64,000 nucleotides of DNA from Canna indica (lineage: Eukaryota; Streptophyta; Magnoliopsida; Zingiberales; Cannaceae). Positions 34,166-45,979 of the stretch are shown here, piece by piece. Position 1 is the first letter of the stretch; the number at the start of each line of letters is the position of its first letter. A program made the position numbers and the translations under genes. Location of the stretch: contig CP136891.1 in the NCBI GenBank assembly GCA_034359265.1, positions 42,958,001 to 43,022,000 on the forward strand. Reading direction: 5' to 3'. The notes beneath the pieces were generated by a model that was not told the DNA's origin, made no database searches, and worked only from the letters and a program-made list of their open reading frames with translations.

Positions 34166-34930
34166 TACTCCAGGAGGAGCAGGGAGGAGAATGCTGAGCC
34201 CTTGAGGGTAGTTCTGGAAACTCTCAGGGAGCACAGATTATATACCAAATTCTCCAAGTGCTAGTTCTTGTTGGAGAGTGTAGGGTTCCTTGGCCATGTG
34301 GTGTCCAGGGAAGGGGTAAGGGTGGACCCCGCAAATATAGAAGCAGTCCAAAATTGGAAGAGGCTGACAAATGTAGTTGAGATTCACAGTTTCTTGGGTT
34401 TTGCAGGTTATTACAAGAAGTTTGTGGAGAATTTCTCCAAGATTGCAGCACCATTGACCCGCCTGACTCAGAAGAAGGTCAAGTTCGAATGGGACAGTAA
34501 GTGCGAGGAGAGCTTTTCGGCACCAATTCTAGTAGTACCCTCGAGCTCGAGAGGATTTATTGTTTATTGTGATGCCTCCCGGGTCGGATTGGGTTGTGTG
34601 TTGATGCAGAATGGCAGAGTAATAGCTTATGCCTCTCGGCAATTGAAAGTTCACGAGAAGAATTACACAACTCATGATCTTGAGCTGACAGTAGTGGTGT
34701 TCGCATTGAAGTTGTAGCGTCACTACTTTTATGGTGAGGCTTGTGAGATATTCACTGAACATAAGAACCTCCAGTATTTGCTCACCCAGAAGGAGTTGAA
34801 CCTGAGGCAAAGAATATGGCTTGAGCTTTGAAGGACTATGACTGTATGATCATGTACCATCCGGGGAAAGCTAATGTGGTGGCTGATACTTTGAGCAGGA
34901 AGTCTATGGGCAGTTTGACATATTTGTCTC
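34166..34930 (+). pseudogene. Tekay element 2 RT end and RNase H
   Basis: Includes the end of RT ([20 protein letters not shown]), connection ([20 protein letters not shown]) and RNase H ([58 protein letters not shown]). About ten codons are missing between CEESF and [10 protein letters not shown] relative to element 1. Stops fall at 34715 (KL-stop-RHY), and a frameshift near 34828 moves the C-terminal RNase H part to another frame. Confidence 0.85.
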
Positions 34931-36183
34931 TCAGTAGGAGGCTGTTGGCCCAGGATTTAGTCATTTGTTTGGATGGCGGGGCAGTCTTGTTAGTGTCAGC
35001 ATCTGGTGCACTGGTGGCCCACCTGAGGGTGCAGTCCACGTTGGTGGATATGTTGCGAGCAGCGCAGGAGGAGGATATTTTTTGTGCACTCACTAAGGAT
35101 CTGGCCAGGAGAGGCGATGCCGATAATGGGTTCAGTGTTGACTCGGAGGGCGTTCTAAGTTTTAAGAAAAGGATAGTGGTGCTAGATATGGTCGAGGTTC
35201 GCAGACAGGTGCTAGAGGTGGCTCGTCGGTCCACATACACTATGCATCCGGGAGCCACGAAGATATACCATGATCTAAGGCAGAATTATTGGTGGAAAGG
35301 CATGAAAAGAGAGGTGGCCGAGTTCGTATCTAAATGTCTGGTGTGTCAGTAGGTTAAGGCTAAGCATTTGAAGCCAGCAGGGTTGCTCCAGAACCTAGAA
35401 GTACCATAATGGAAATGGGAGAAGATAACCATTGATATTGTGACAGAGTTGCCAAAGTCTAGGAAGGGCAATGATTCCATCTGGGTAGTGGTGGATCGTC
35501 TAACCAAGATGTCGCATTTTATACCAGTCAGGATGACCTTTTCAGCCGAGTAGTATGCGAGGTTACTTTTGGATCGGATCGTTGCTTATCATGGTGTTCC
35601 GGTTATGATCATCTCAGATCGGGGTACTCAATTCACGGCTCGATTTTGGCAGTCTTTCCATGATGCATTGGGCACTCAGGTTCGGTTTGGCACTACATTT
35701 CACACTCAGATAGTTGGTCAGTCTGAGAGGACCATTCTGACATTGGAGGATATGTTAAGAGCGTTTACTCTGGATTTGGAGGGCAATTGGGAGAGGCACT
35801 TACCTCTGGTTGAGTTTACCTACAATAACAGCTATCACATCAGCATCGGGATGGCCCCATTTGAGGCATTGTATGGGCGAAGATGCAGGTCGCCTGTAGG
35901 TTGGTTTGAGGTAGGGGATTCCTTTATGATGGGACCTGACCTGGTGGAGGAGGTAGTAGAAAAGGTGAAGCTAATTAGAGAGAGGCTATTGGCTGCTCAT
36001 AGTCGCCAGAAGTTGTATGTTGATGGAAAGGCCAAGAAGGTAGAGTTTGATGAGGGGGATATGGTGTTCCTCAAGGTGTCCCCTATGAAAGGGGTGGTGC
36101 GATTTGGTAGGAAAGGAAAGTTGAGCCCTAGGTTTCATTGGGTCGTTTCCTATTCTCAGGCGCACGGGAGCTGTAGCCTATGA
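34931..36183 (+). pseudogene. Tekay element 2 integrase
   Basis: The zinc-binding HHCC region is intact (HPGATKIYHDLRQNYWWKGM followed by CLVCQ near 35340). The core has ITIDIVTELPKSRKGNDSIW, IISDRGTQFTARFWQSFHDA and TIVGQSERTILTL-type catalytic Glu context near 35725, then EALYGRRCRSPVGWFEVGDS. Stops at CQ-stop-VKA (35350), VP-stop-WKW (35407) and AE-stop-YAR (35551) interrupt it. The stretch 35569-36183 is open for 204 codons. A frameshift near 36140 breaks the GPF/Y module. Confidence 0.88.
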
Positions 36184-36487
36184 GTTAGCTTTACCTCCTA
36201 GTATGGACTAAGTGTATCTAGTGTTCCATGTATCTATGCTGAAGAAGTACATTCGGGATGAGTCCCACGTGATTGATCCTACCGCAGTGGAGGTGGATTC
36301 AACAGTTTCCTATGAGGAGAGGCCAGTTGAGATGCTAGACCGGCAGATCAGAAAATTGAGATCCAAGGTGATCCCCTTGGTTAAGGTCAGGTGGGAACAC
36401 CATTCCGGGCAGGAGGCCACTAGGGAGATGGAGCAGGATATGAGGGAGTGGCATCCTTCGTCGTTTGACGATCTAGTGAGTCCTTAA
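36184..36487 (+). pseudogene. Tekay element 2 chromodomain-like tail
   Basis: VFHVSMLKKYIRDESHVIDP, then the chromodomain-like SYEERPVEMLDRQIRKLRSK and VKVRWEHHSGQEATREMEQD, ending DDLVSP at the stop near 36485. It matches element 1 closely, with the aromatic Trp of VRWEH retained. A polypurine stretch (TTAAGGAGGGAGGAT) and the LTR follow within 50 bases. Confidence 0.82.
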
Positions 36488-36535
36488 GTTCTTTTTCTAA
36501 AATTCGAGGATGAATTGTCTTTAAGGAGGGAGGAT

Positions 36536-39121
36536 TGTAATATCCAAGATATTAATTTTAGTTTTCCATCTATGTTTGTATTTGTCAGCCTAGCGGGCTA
36601 GTCCGAGGTCGAGTCGAGTCGACTCATGGTCTGGTGCGAGCTTGCGAGCTCGGGTAAGTAGGAATATGAGTTATGCAAATTCTGCTTGCGTAGATAAATT
36701 TAATTAATTTTAAGTTGGGTATGCATGATTGTTTAATTATGTTGCATGTGGGTGTGCATATGTTGGATATTTATGTGGAGCATGGGATTAATTTGGGTTT
36801 AATTAAGCTTAGTCGGGTTAGCGGGTATGGATTCGGCTCGAGGCGGGTGCGGGTTTGATATGAGGGTTAGGGATTTAGGATTGAGGAGTGGATTATAAAC
36901 CCCCCCCCCCCCTTTGGCTTGCGGCTCCCTATTGGAGCCGCACAAGCCGCGTGGAGAGAGGAGCCGCCCCTCTCCCCTCTTCCTCATCCTTGGAGCCGCC
37001 GAGCCTTTCCCCTCTTCTTTCCCCTCTCTTGGAAGCCAAGCTTTCTTGAAGCCGGCGCCTCCTTCTTCTTGATCTTGGAGCCGCCGCCCCCTTGTTGAGT
37101 CGAGCCGGCCCTTTGAGGCCAGATTTGGAGAACGCCGCTTGGAAGATCTTCTCCAATTCTTTTTCCTAAATCTAAGTGAGTGGTTTTACCCTCCTTCTTT
37201 TCGAGTTTCTTCGAATTCTAGAAGCCGTTCTTGAAGGCTAGGATGTTTTAATTTGTTTTCCGTCGATCTCTCGAGTTTTCACCATTTTTTTTATTGCCGT
37301 ATTTGAGAAGGCCCTAAACCCTCCCCTATGGGGTTCGGCAGCGCTAGGAGGACCCTAGGGGTGCTCGGCCAAGGTGGAGACGAGGGTGCCCTCAGGGTGT
37401 TCTGTGAAATGCTTAATTGAGAGTTTTTGGTACTCATGAAATCCATGCCTTAAATTGCTTATTAAATTTAGATCCTTTATGTTCATGCATGTCGTGTAAT
37501 TAATCTGTGATTTTTCGAGAGAACTCATGTTTTACAAAATTTGGATCTTGATATTGATGCCATGAGGGTTCTTGGGATGGGTTCTTAAACATGATGTTTG
37601 ATTCTTGTTTAGGATGTTGTTGATGCTTGTTAGCCTTGTTTAATAAGTATGAAATTTGAGAGATTTATTCTCAAGATTAGTATTCTATTTCGATAATAAT
37701 TAAGGGTTTAATTTCTGTGAATTTCGGATTTATTTTCATGTTATGCTAAAAATTTAATGTCGCTGGAATTTCATGCTGAGATGATGAATTTGTGCTATTT
37801 TTGAAATGCTTGTTGTGGTGTTTGTAATTTGCTGAACATAGTCGTGTAACCTATCGTTTCGACCAGAAAACATAGTTTGGAAATATAGGACACAATCTGG
37901 AAACCAGATTCGGGTTATATACTTCGGTGTCAGGCACAACAGTAAGCTATAATAAAACCATAAAACAAAACCCTAATCTTGGTGATATAAATTTTAATTA
38001 TATAATTAAAATTGAGCAAGGGATTAGCATAATCTGTTATGAACCAACAAATAAAGTTATGCATGAAATAAAACCTCACAAGTTTATGACATTAAGGGTC
38101 TAGGAGTTGGGGTCAGGTATTAGAGTGTTGAGACGCTTCCCAATAAGGTTGACACCCCTAAGACAGCATAGGCGAGACTTGACTTAGGTCATGTTGCGTC
38201 ATATCTTTATGAATGGCGGAAGGTTGGATGGCTAATTACGAACCTGTGGAACAAGTTCGGATGGGCAAATCCCAATTGTTCCAGTTAGACTCGTGGAGTA
38301 ACTTCAGAGGGTCTACCCAATTATTCCTATGATGTCTTGAAGGGGCAAGTTTGGATAGGCGATTCTCAATTGTTCCTTCGCGTCTCGTGGAGCAAGTTCG
38401 GAGGGCCTTCTCGATTGCTCCCGAGTTTCTTTATATTAGGATAAGTTCGGAGGGCCTTCTCGATTATCCTAGTATGTTTTGTTGTCTTAGAGCATGGTAG
38501 GCTTAGGCATGTTGATCTTCACCGTTCGGGTGTTGGATGCCTTCGGACAGGTGGTGGCCAGATGGCCTATTAGCTGGTCACTCCCTTGTCTCCTTCCCTG
38601 CTTGAGTCAAGAGTTTTCCTTTATGCATCATATCTGTGTTTGGTTTTTCATGGGGTTTGGTAGAACCGCTCACTGAGTTCTTTTGAACTCACTCGTTGTC
38701 ATTTTGTTTTTGTTTTGTAGAGCCTGACCGGTGAGGTGGGCTAGAGCACTTGGCGCGGCTGGAGGGCAGAGGAGCCACATGATCTTATAGCAGTCCTAGT
38801 TAGAGGTTGTAGTCGAGTTTTTGGTAGTTAGTCATGCACTTGTGTTTCAGTGGTTTTAGAGTTGTTGTCCCTTGAGGACATTCTTGTCTTTATTTCAGAT
38901 TTCATTGTAATTGAACAGTTGAACCTGATTTATTTTTTCTGCACTTTATATTTTTGCTAAACTCACTTTTAATGAATTCTGTTGGTTTTTCATTTGAAAT
39001 AAAACTTGTTTATTTCTTTCTGCTATGTTTTGTTGTTGAGTTGGCATGTGCATGGTTTAGGTTGCGGGGTATAGGCACGTATACCCTGGCCGATCACGTG
39101 ACCCTGTGTTGGGGCGTGATA
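36536..39121 (+). repeat. Tekay element 2, complete 3' LTR (about 2.6 kb)
   Basis: Starts TGTAATATCCAAGATATT and ends GGGGCGTGATA (TGACA in element 1). It contains GC-rich GAGCCGCC segments (36920-37160), internal degenerate repeats such as AGTTCGGAGGGCCTTCTCGA at 38398-38468, and the end block shared with 7554-7945. This is the reference copy used for the LTR borders of element 1. Confidence 0.85.
38240..38475 (+). repeat. Internal tandem repeats in the Tekay LTR
   Basis: Degenerate units of about 50-60 bases built on AAGTTCGGAGGGCCTTCTCGA and ATTGTTCC-like ends, at least four in a row. A comparable block (56600-56800) with GGGGAGGGCATGCCCCAACG-type units occurs at the equivalent place of the other Gypsy solo LTR, although the sequence is different. 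Confidence 0.6.
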
Positions 39122-40017
39122 GAAAATAAACCACAAAATACACAAACAATGGAGAAAATAAATAATACAACAAATACTTAGCTCCAAAGAAAACTCCCTA
39201 GTCCTCTCGATGCCTCAAGATGATGAATTGGTGAAGCTTGAAGGCTAAATCAAGGAGTGGAGATTAAAACTAGGGTTCTTGCAAAGATGGCTCAAAGAAC
39301 GTTTGTAGAGATGCAAGGAGTGACTATTTGAGGCTTAGAAGCATCAACACCACCTTAGAAATGAGTTTGGGGTGGGTATTTATAACCCCCCAAACACCAT
39401 GGCTCGTCAACGGGCATTTTTCTGCCCGTTGGCGACGCCCGGTCGCTTGTCGGTCTATCATCGGTTGGCCGACCGAGCGACTGAAGGCATTCTACCCATT
39501 TCGGGCATCACTTCGTCGACCGACCGGTCTACTGAAACGGGAAAAAACCAGGCAGCTTGGCTATTTTTTCTACTTGTTTGTTCGTTTCTGGGTTCCGTCT
39601 TCGCTAAGTCCTCTTGAATAACTTTAAAACATAATTCTTATATAAGGATTACCCCCTATTTCGATTCAATACAAATATCTAAAAAATCAAAATCCTTAAG
39701 AATCCAAATCTAATGTTTGGGGTCTAGTACAAATTTCCAAATAACAAAAAATTTATAATCTTTCGGGTCAAATATGGGTAGGCTAAAGTCTTCCAAAAAA
39801 TTCTTCAAAATATCTTGTTATCTAGTTTTTACCTAAGGAACAATTACCGGGACTTTTGGTGCTAAGAAAATGTCTTGGTCATATAGCCCTCCAAGGAGCT
39901 CCCTAGGTTTAGTGAATTTCAGGGTCTTTTCTAATTTTTCGGGTATTCGTGTTTAGGGGTCCGGGTTTGGTTTCTGGGTTTCTTTGCATCATCATAAGGA
40001 TTTACAACACATTCTAT
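39122..40017 (-). mobile_element. Sirevirus-type LTR fragment, copy H
   Basis: Reverse-strand middle part of the LTR: TATA box (TATTTATAACCCCCC near 39377), a shortened palindrome cluster (39440-39530), and the 5' LTR body to ACAACACATTCTA at 40017. Both LTR ends are missing. It begins exactly where the Tekay LTR ends, so the junction may have formed by recombination or insertion at the Tekay border. Confidence 0.75.
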
Positions 40018-40630
40018 TAGCCCAGCTTTCTTGTTGGGCCCGGTGGGCTACGGTAGTCCAATTCTCGATGCTCCAATTTCGACTCTGAAGCGCAAATCTA
40101 CTTCCGAAAAGTGCAAATCTTATGTTCGCTCAGTATGACGCAGTTCCAAATTGGCTTGCAGGCCTAATCACTCCTCAATCCTTCGTCGGGTCATTTCTAG
40201 GAAGGCGGCCATCCTGGAGAACTCGGCCCATATTTCAATTTAATCTGAATCTAAACCTGACGTTTGTATTAGCGGAGAGGTACAAATGGGAAATGATTTC
40301 AACTTTTCTATGTGAGTCTGTTCCTTACCTAGTTTTTGGAGTGTCGCATCCCTTGTTTTCCACGGTTTTTGACAATAGCAACTTTTTATTCTGGAATGTT
40401 CGAGGGCTTAACATGCTCTCGAAGAGGTACATGGTTAAAACTTTTGCAAAAGATGCAAACTATAGCTTGTTAGTTATTTCAGAAACTAAACTAAACTATA
40501 TTTCATGTAATGTCCTAAATCAAATTTCATGTTTCAATCGTAACTCAACTTATCATCAGTTTGTTGATGCTCATGGGCTTTCTGGTGGTCTTCTTTTACG
40601 CTGGAACTCAAATATTTGAGATTGTACTTC
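40018..40630 (+). pseudogene. LINE fragment: start of the endonuclease domain
   Basis: A 165-codon ORF (40122-40619) carries, in its second half, FLFWNVRGLNMLSKRYMVKT, SLLVISETKL and GLSGGLLLRWNSNI. These are the first motifs of the LINE-type (EEP) endonuclease: the N-x-RGL start, the SETKL catalytic Glu segment and the GG-GLL strand. The remaining endonuclease, the RT and the poly-A tail are absent. The first half has no recognisable domain. It stands against a Copia RT scrap on the right. Confidence 0.65.
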
Positions 40631-40694
40631 TTATTGTGGCTCTTTTTCAGTTCTTATTCATCACGCTCTATAGGAATTAATGTCAATATTTCGC

Positions 40695-41105
40695 TTTCAT
40701 TTCACAAATTCAACCAAGAAACGTTAATGATGCTTTAGAAGATGAAGTTTGGGTTTTAACCATGCAAGAGGAATTAAACTAATTTGTTAGTAATGCAGTT
40801 TGGATTTAGTCCCTAGGCCTAGTCAACAAACTGAAACCAAATGGATCTTTAAAAACAAATTAGATTAAACTGGAATGGTAGTTAGAAACAAAGCTAGACT
40901 TGAGGCCCAAGGTTTCAACCAAGACAAAGGAATAGATTATACTGAAACTTATGCTCTCATACTAGGTTAGAAGCCATTTGCATGATTTTAGCATTTGTTA
41001 GCTTTAAAGGTTTTAAACTTTTTCAAATTAATGTTAAAAGTGCTTTCTTAGATGGTTTTATCGTGGAAGAAGTCTATGTTGAACTACCCCTAGTTTTGAA
41101 AACTA
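40695..41105 (+). pseudogene. Copia RT fragment
   Basis: Broken frames give PRNVNDALEDEVWVLTMQEE, then a frameshifted segment equal to the KWVFKNKLDE-NG-VV-RNKARLVAQGFNQ region with several stops, then MILAFVSFKGFKLFQINVKS, AFLDGFIVEEVYVELP. These are the first RT blocks of Ty1/Copia (the FKLFQMDVKSAFLNG block carries a catalytic Asp, which is Asn here in QINVKS). The catalytic YVDD block is missing. It is more similar to Sirevirus-like RT than to other lineages, but this is weak. Confidence 0.7.
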
Positions 41106-41470
41106 TGATTTTTCAAATCATGTTTATAATTAAATATGGTTTAGAGAAATTTGGCAAAACCATAAAAACTTTATGGTTTATTGGGAAAATCGTAAACATT
41201 TTATTGTATTTGTCAAAACCATGATTTTTCTATAATATACCCAAATTGTCCATCAATTCTATTTATTTACTTTATTATAATTATATTGGTAATTAGATAT
41301 TTTGATCAAAGTCCCTAAAGACTTATATATGCAAGTTAAATTTGATATGTTTATGAAATTATTGGATCTAACAACTTAAAATTAGATGCTACACATTAAT
41401 ATTGGCAGTTAGGGACTTTAGTAAAAAAGTCACCAAAGTCCCCAACCAATTATTTATGTAGTTTATTGCA
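41106..41470. other. AT-rich sequence without recognisable feature
   Basis: About 360 AT-rich bases between the Copia RT scrap and the CACTA end. There are no motifs, no ORF above 80 codons that looks real, and no long repeat. Confidence 0.5.
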
Positions 41471-41708
41471 TACTACTGGAATAACGAGCATCACCAAAAG
41501 CTGGATCCATTGCTATGCCGTTGTTGAAGACCATCAGCAACGGTCGCACCCATTGCAACGCAGCCGTTGTAGAAGATCTCGTACCTGATAACTTAGCAAC
41601 GGATCTACAACGGTCGCTCACGTCGTTGTTAATAACATTATCCATAACGGTTCTGCAACAGTTCCGCAACAGGCAATATCCGTTGTTAATAATACTATCA
41701 GCAATTGC

Positions 41709-44700
41709 TCAGCAACGAGGCGCACCTATTGTATCAAACCAATGACATTTAAATAGGATAACTGATTTCAAGCCAAAGTAGTGCAATTCTATCACTTCTT
41801 CCAACAATCCATAAAAATCAATATCACATTCAACATAGGTTGTCTCTTTCACGTAAACCCCAGCATTCATCGTCTTGTTTGTAAATGCATATTCAATTGT
41901 ATGAAATTTATACTCATTAATAAAATATCCGCTATAACACAACACTAGTCGCGACGGTCCACTAACAAACTCAAATATTTTTTTATCTATTTCAGCTATG
42001 TGATCTTTGCTGTAAGCCTGAATCCAAGTAGGGAAATCATGATTCCGTAATCTCTCCAATTCTTAATCGCTGTAAATAGAGTATTTTTGCACCATCTCAA
42101 TGTCAAATATTTCAATGAATTGTTCAATCTTTGGACAATTGAGTAATACGTACAATTGTGCCAAATGGTACTCTTTGTCGCTTAAGTGTCGAGATGGACG
42201 AGAACCAAAAGCACTACCAGAGTGGTAGAATATATTTAAATGCCCATCTAAATGTCGAACTCCCCCATCGTTGTTATGTGGAAGACGATCAAATCTTGAC
42301 TGCAGTGTCGATTCAAAGTAAAATGAGTAGAATGTTAAAATTTCTAGGATGATTTACGATTCAGATATTGATCATTCAACAGGTACGGTGTTCTTTACTT
42401 TTTTTTTAGATGATTCATGTATCTTTCAAATAAGTACATCCACCGGTATTGAACAGGGCCACCAACTCATGCCTTGTATGCCCAAGTGTATCGGTAGATG
42501 CTCCATCGAGTCAAAAAAGGCAAGAGGAAAAAACTACTCCAGCTTGCATATAATTTCAACAATATTACTTTCAAGTGCGGACATATCTTCGACTCGAAGG
42601 ACCTTTCCACAAATGTTTCTAAAAAACATACTTAATTCAATCAATCTACCCCAAATATTATCAGGTAGAAGATCTCGGAATGCAATCGGAAGCAATCTCT
42701 GCACGAATACATGACAATTGTGGCTCTTCATCCCTGATATTTTGCAATCATCGACGTACACACATCGAGATAAGTTTCAAGCATAACCATCGGGTAATCT
42801 GAGTTCTTTGATCCATTGACAAATATCTTTCATCTGTTGTTTAGTTAACACATACGGGGCCTTCGGCTTCAGATATCGTTCGTTGACCTCTTGTAACTCC
42901 AACTCCGACCTCTTACAAAGTATTTTCAAATCATGTCGGGCCTTGACATTATCTTTAGTTTTCCCAGGAACATCCATCAAAGTGTTAAAAATATTATCAA
43001 ACACATTTTTCTCAATGTGCATGACGTTCAAAATATGTCGAATCAGTAATGAACTCCAATACGGCAATTCCTAAAAGATACTTTTTTTTCACCCAGTTAT
43101 GTGTTCGACCAAAGCCCGACACTCTTTCATTTCGACCAAACGCTATCTCTGGAAGTGCTGAAATACGTGCAAACATTTGTTCACCAGACAACATCGATGG
43201 TGGCTCATCTCTTTCGACTTTGCCCTTAGTAAATTTATTACAATTCCTTTGATATTGATGGTTAGCCGACAGGAATCAACGATGACAATCACATAATGAG
43301 ATTTTTTGTCTGTTCTGAAGACTGAATGATTTAGAGTGTTCCATACAATACGGACAAGAGAGTCGGCCGTGAGTGCTCCAACCAGACAACATGTCGTAGG
43401 CCGAGAAATCATTGATTGTCCACAAGATCGTAGCCTTTAAATTGAAGTTTTGCTTCCGGTGACAATCATAAGTGACAGCTCCCTCAGTCCACAATATTTT
43501 CAATTCATCTATTAGGGGTATGAGAAACACATCAATTTCTTTTCGCGGACCCTTAGGACCTAGAATAATCATCGAAAGATAAATAAATTCATCTTCCATA
43601 CACATTGATGGTGGCAAATTATAAACTATTAGCAGAACTGGCCAAACTGAATAAGGAGTTTGCAGAATGACCAAATGGATTAAAATCATCCGTGCACAAT
43701 CTCAATCTGATATTTCTAGTATCCCTAACAAATGAAGAATAACATGTATCCAAATGTTTCTATGCTTCATTGTCGGATGGATGAGTCATTACTGTATCAT
43801 CACGACTTCTTGCATGTCAACTCATGTAGGGGGCTGTCTTTTCCGACATGAATAATCTTTGAAGCCTCGGTGTCAATGGAAAATACTGAAGCACCTTAAA
43901 CGGGATATTTGTCTGTCGGGCCGATTTCTTCTCCTTGTAAGAGGATGTTCACATACATGGCACTTATCCAACTGCGCATTTTCTTTTTATTATAAAATGC
44001 AATTATTTTGGCACGCGTGTATTTTTTCATATCCAAGCCCTAATTTTCTCATCAACTTTTTAGTCTTATAAAAAGTTGGCTCAAACTTGATATCCGTACG
44101 TAGCATTCCATATCCCGCAATCTGATCAAACGCAACCCTGTTGATGTTCAGAAGTTGCGTCATTGCCGAAAACCTAGTGTATGTAGGACAATTCTCATAC
44201 AAAGGTTCATCGGCAGCTTTCAACATCTCGTAAAATTCTGTGGCTTCTTCATTCGGCAATTCAATCTCTACTACAGGTTGTACTTCTGATGGCAATTCTG
44301 TGACATCAACACCCGTAGTATTTGGTGGAACTGACATCTCAATAATTGGCTGCTCGGCATTATCATTCAATTGGAATTGACCCCCAAGACTATTAAGTAT
44401 CATAGTTCTAAAGGGATTAGATGGACTGGATGAAGAAACACTAGTAGAGGAAGATTCACCATGTGTCTGAACGACAGGATTGCTCGACGTCCCGACATCA
44501 TGTGATTCCCCGTGACAAGTCCATAGAAAATCTTGGTGCAAATCCTTTGCTATACAAATGCAGAGTGATAGTTTTTCGATTCAAAAATCGTCCATTCAAC
44601 CAAATGCGGCACGGACATCGGATTTTATCATCAGCACTAACAAATTTTCAATTTGAATAGGTGAAATTTAGGAAGTAAATTACGCCTAATCGAAACTCAT

Positions 44701-44755
44701 TCGTTAAAGCTACACGATCAAGACGTCGGTACATCCAACTTCGATTGCCCCACAT
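41709..44755 (-). pseudogene. Tnp2-type CACTA transposase (decayed)
   Basis: From the right: MWGNRSWMYRRLD and KIRCPCRIWLNGRFLNR (transposase-associated domain, about 44755-44550); FYEMLKAADEPLYENCPTYT with LNINRVAFDQ (44260-44110); transposase core pieces YNLPPSMCMEDEFIYLSMII, VDVFLIPLIDELKILW-like, GWSTHGRLSCPYCM (43689-43300); LNVMHIEKNVFDNIFNTLMD (43030); GMKSHNCHVFVQRLLPIAFR of DUF4218 (42720); and the C-terminal DUF4216 YVECDIDFYGLLEEVIELHY, KSVILFKCHWFD (41830-41710). Stops and frame changes occur at many places, so it is not functional. Domain order is complete and normal. Confidence 0.85.
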
Positions 44756-45204
44756 GATTCTGTCAATCAATCCCAATTTCTTCAGTTAATGTCTTTAGGT
44801 GAGATGGTCCTATTCCATTCGGGATTCATGTTATTTATATTGCACTAAGTATTTCATTTAACCGCTAACTTCATTCTAAATTTTGGCAGCAACTCCCTAC
44901 AGTTCTCCGAATACGTGTATCATCTGGGCGTGTATCAGAGAACAAGAGAGATACAATAGCCAAAATTTAAGAATGAGTTAACGGTTAAAAGAAAAAACTA
45001 TGTGCAATACAAATAACTATGTTCATAAATTGTCCAATTAGGGACAATTCAAGGGTTGTACGTCATATAAAAGATCATCTACTTCTTTTACACGAACATA
45101 CAACCCCCGAACGGATCTAAGGTTTTGCTAAATCATATCCGGCTCGTGATGCGCACGTGACGATTCGAGTCTAGATGGATAATTAATTTCTAAATTTTTG
45201 GATG

Positions 45205-45310
45205 CCAGTTCGAGTCCACAGTGGACAATTCCAGCACGAGTCCAAAGTGGACGATTCCAGCGCGAGTCCAAAGTGGACGATTTCGACATGAGTCAAAAGT
45301 GGACGATTCT
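45205..45310. repeat. 26-bp tandem repeat (CACTA 1 right side)
   Basis: Four units of GAGTCCAAAGTGGACGATTC plus about six variable bases. Each contains the inverted repeat GTCCA...TGGAC. It lies in the transposon's right non-coding part and may be subterminal binding-site DNA. Confidence 0.75.
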
Positions 45311-45724
45311 AATTAATCTAAATCTAAATATTAACAATAAAATTAATCTAAACTAAATTTAATTAACAGATATTAACATTAAGCATTATAAAGATTAAAC
45401 ATTAAACATTAAATATTAATATAAATTAATCTAATCTACACATTAATCTAAATTAATCTAAACATTTAATTAACTCTAAATCTAAATTAATCTAACCCTA
45501 AATTATTAGGTTTAATAAACGAGAAAAAAATTGGGTTTAACCCAAAATTACTGAAAAAATTAGGGTTTAATCACAATGGACTCTGACGCCAGCATCTAGT
45601 GTCTGACATTTGACACTGGACAATGCTTCAGCAGCCGGCCGAAACTCTAAACCTAGGGTTTTGATCGGCCATAGTAAAGGAGGAAGGGAAGGGGGGTCGC
45701 GTAGATTACTTGGAAGGAAATGGT

Positions 45725-45840
45725 TCAGTAGCGGGCGGCGTCGGCAGGTAGCGTCGGTGGGCGTGTTGGTGGGCGTCATCGGCAAGCGGCGTCAGGGGGC
45801 GCATTGGTGGGCGTCGTCGGTGGGCGGCGTCGGCTAGAGC
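45725..45840. repeat. GC-rich GGCGTCGG minisatellite
   Basis: Irregular repeats of GGCGTCGGTGGGCG-like units, locally very GC-rich in an AT-rich surrounding. No coding motif is visible. It might be the first exon and leader area of the transposon. Confidence 0.6.
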
Positions 45841-45979
45841 GTCTGCATGCGAAGATCGACAACAGTCACTCGGCGGCGGCAGCGGCGGAAGAAGGAAGAA
45901 GAAGCAAGGAAAGGGAGCAGGCGTGATCACAAGTGAGTTAAATAAACTTATCAGCAATGGCTCACTCATCTATTACAAC

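Larger units (their letters stand above)
34166..39121 (+). mobile_element. Tekay-type chromovirus, element 2 (5'-truncated)
   Basis: Begins inside RT (equivalent to about 17940 of element 1) and continues through RNase H, integrase, chromodomain-like tail, polypurine tract and a whole 3' LTR. It is clearly the same family as element 1 but has fewer stops, so it is younger or less decayed. The left end is a deletion junction with copy G, not a natural terminus, so no target duplication can be tested. Confidence 0.85.
41471..45979 (-). mobile_element. CACTA (En/Spm) transposon 1
   Basis: The left end TACTACTGGAATAACG (41471, CACTA-like with changes) is followed by 250 bases of subterminal repeats of the GCAACGG / GTTGTTG type. 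The transposase lies on the reverse strand (41709-44755). The right side carries 26-bp repeats, GC-rich repeats, and subterminal-like CAGCAATGGCTCACTC at 45950 where it is cut by a Sirevirus-type LTR. The right terminus itself is missing or unseen, so the right border is the LTR junction. Confidence 0.7.
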
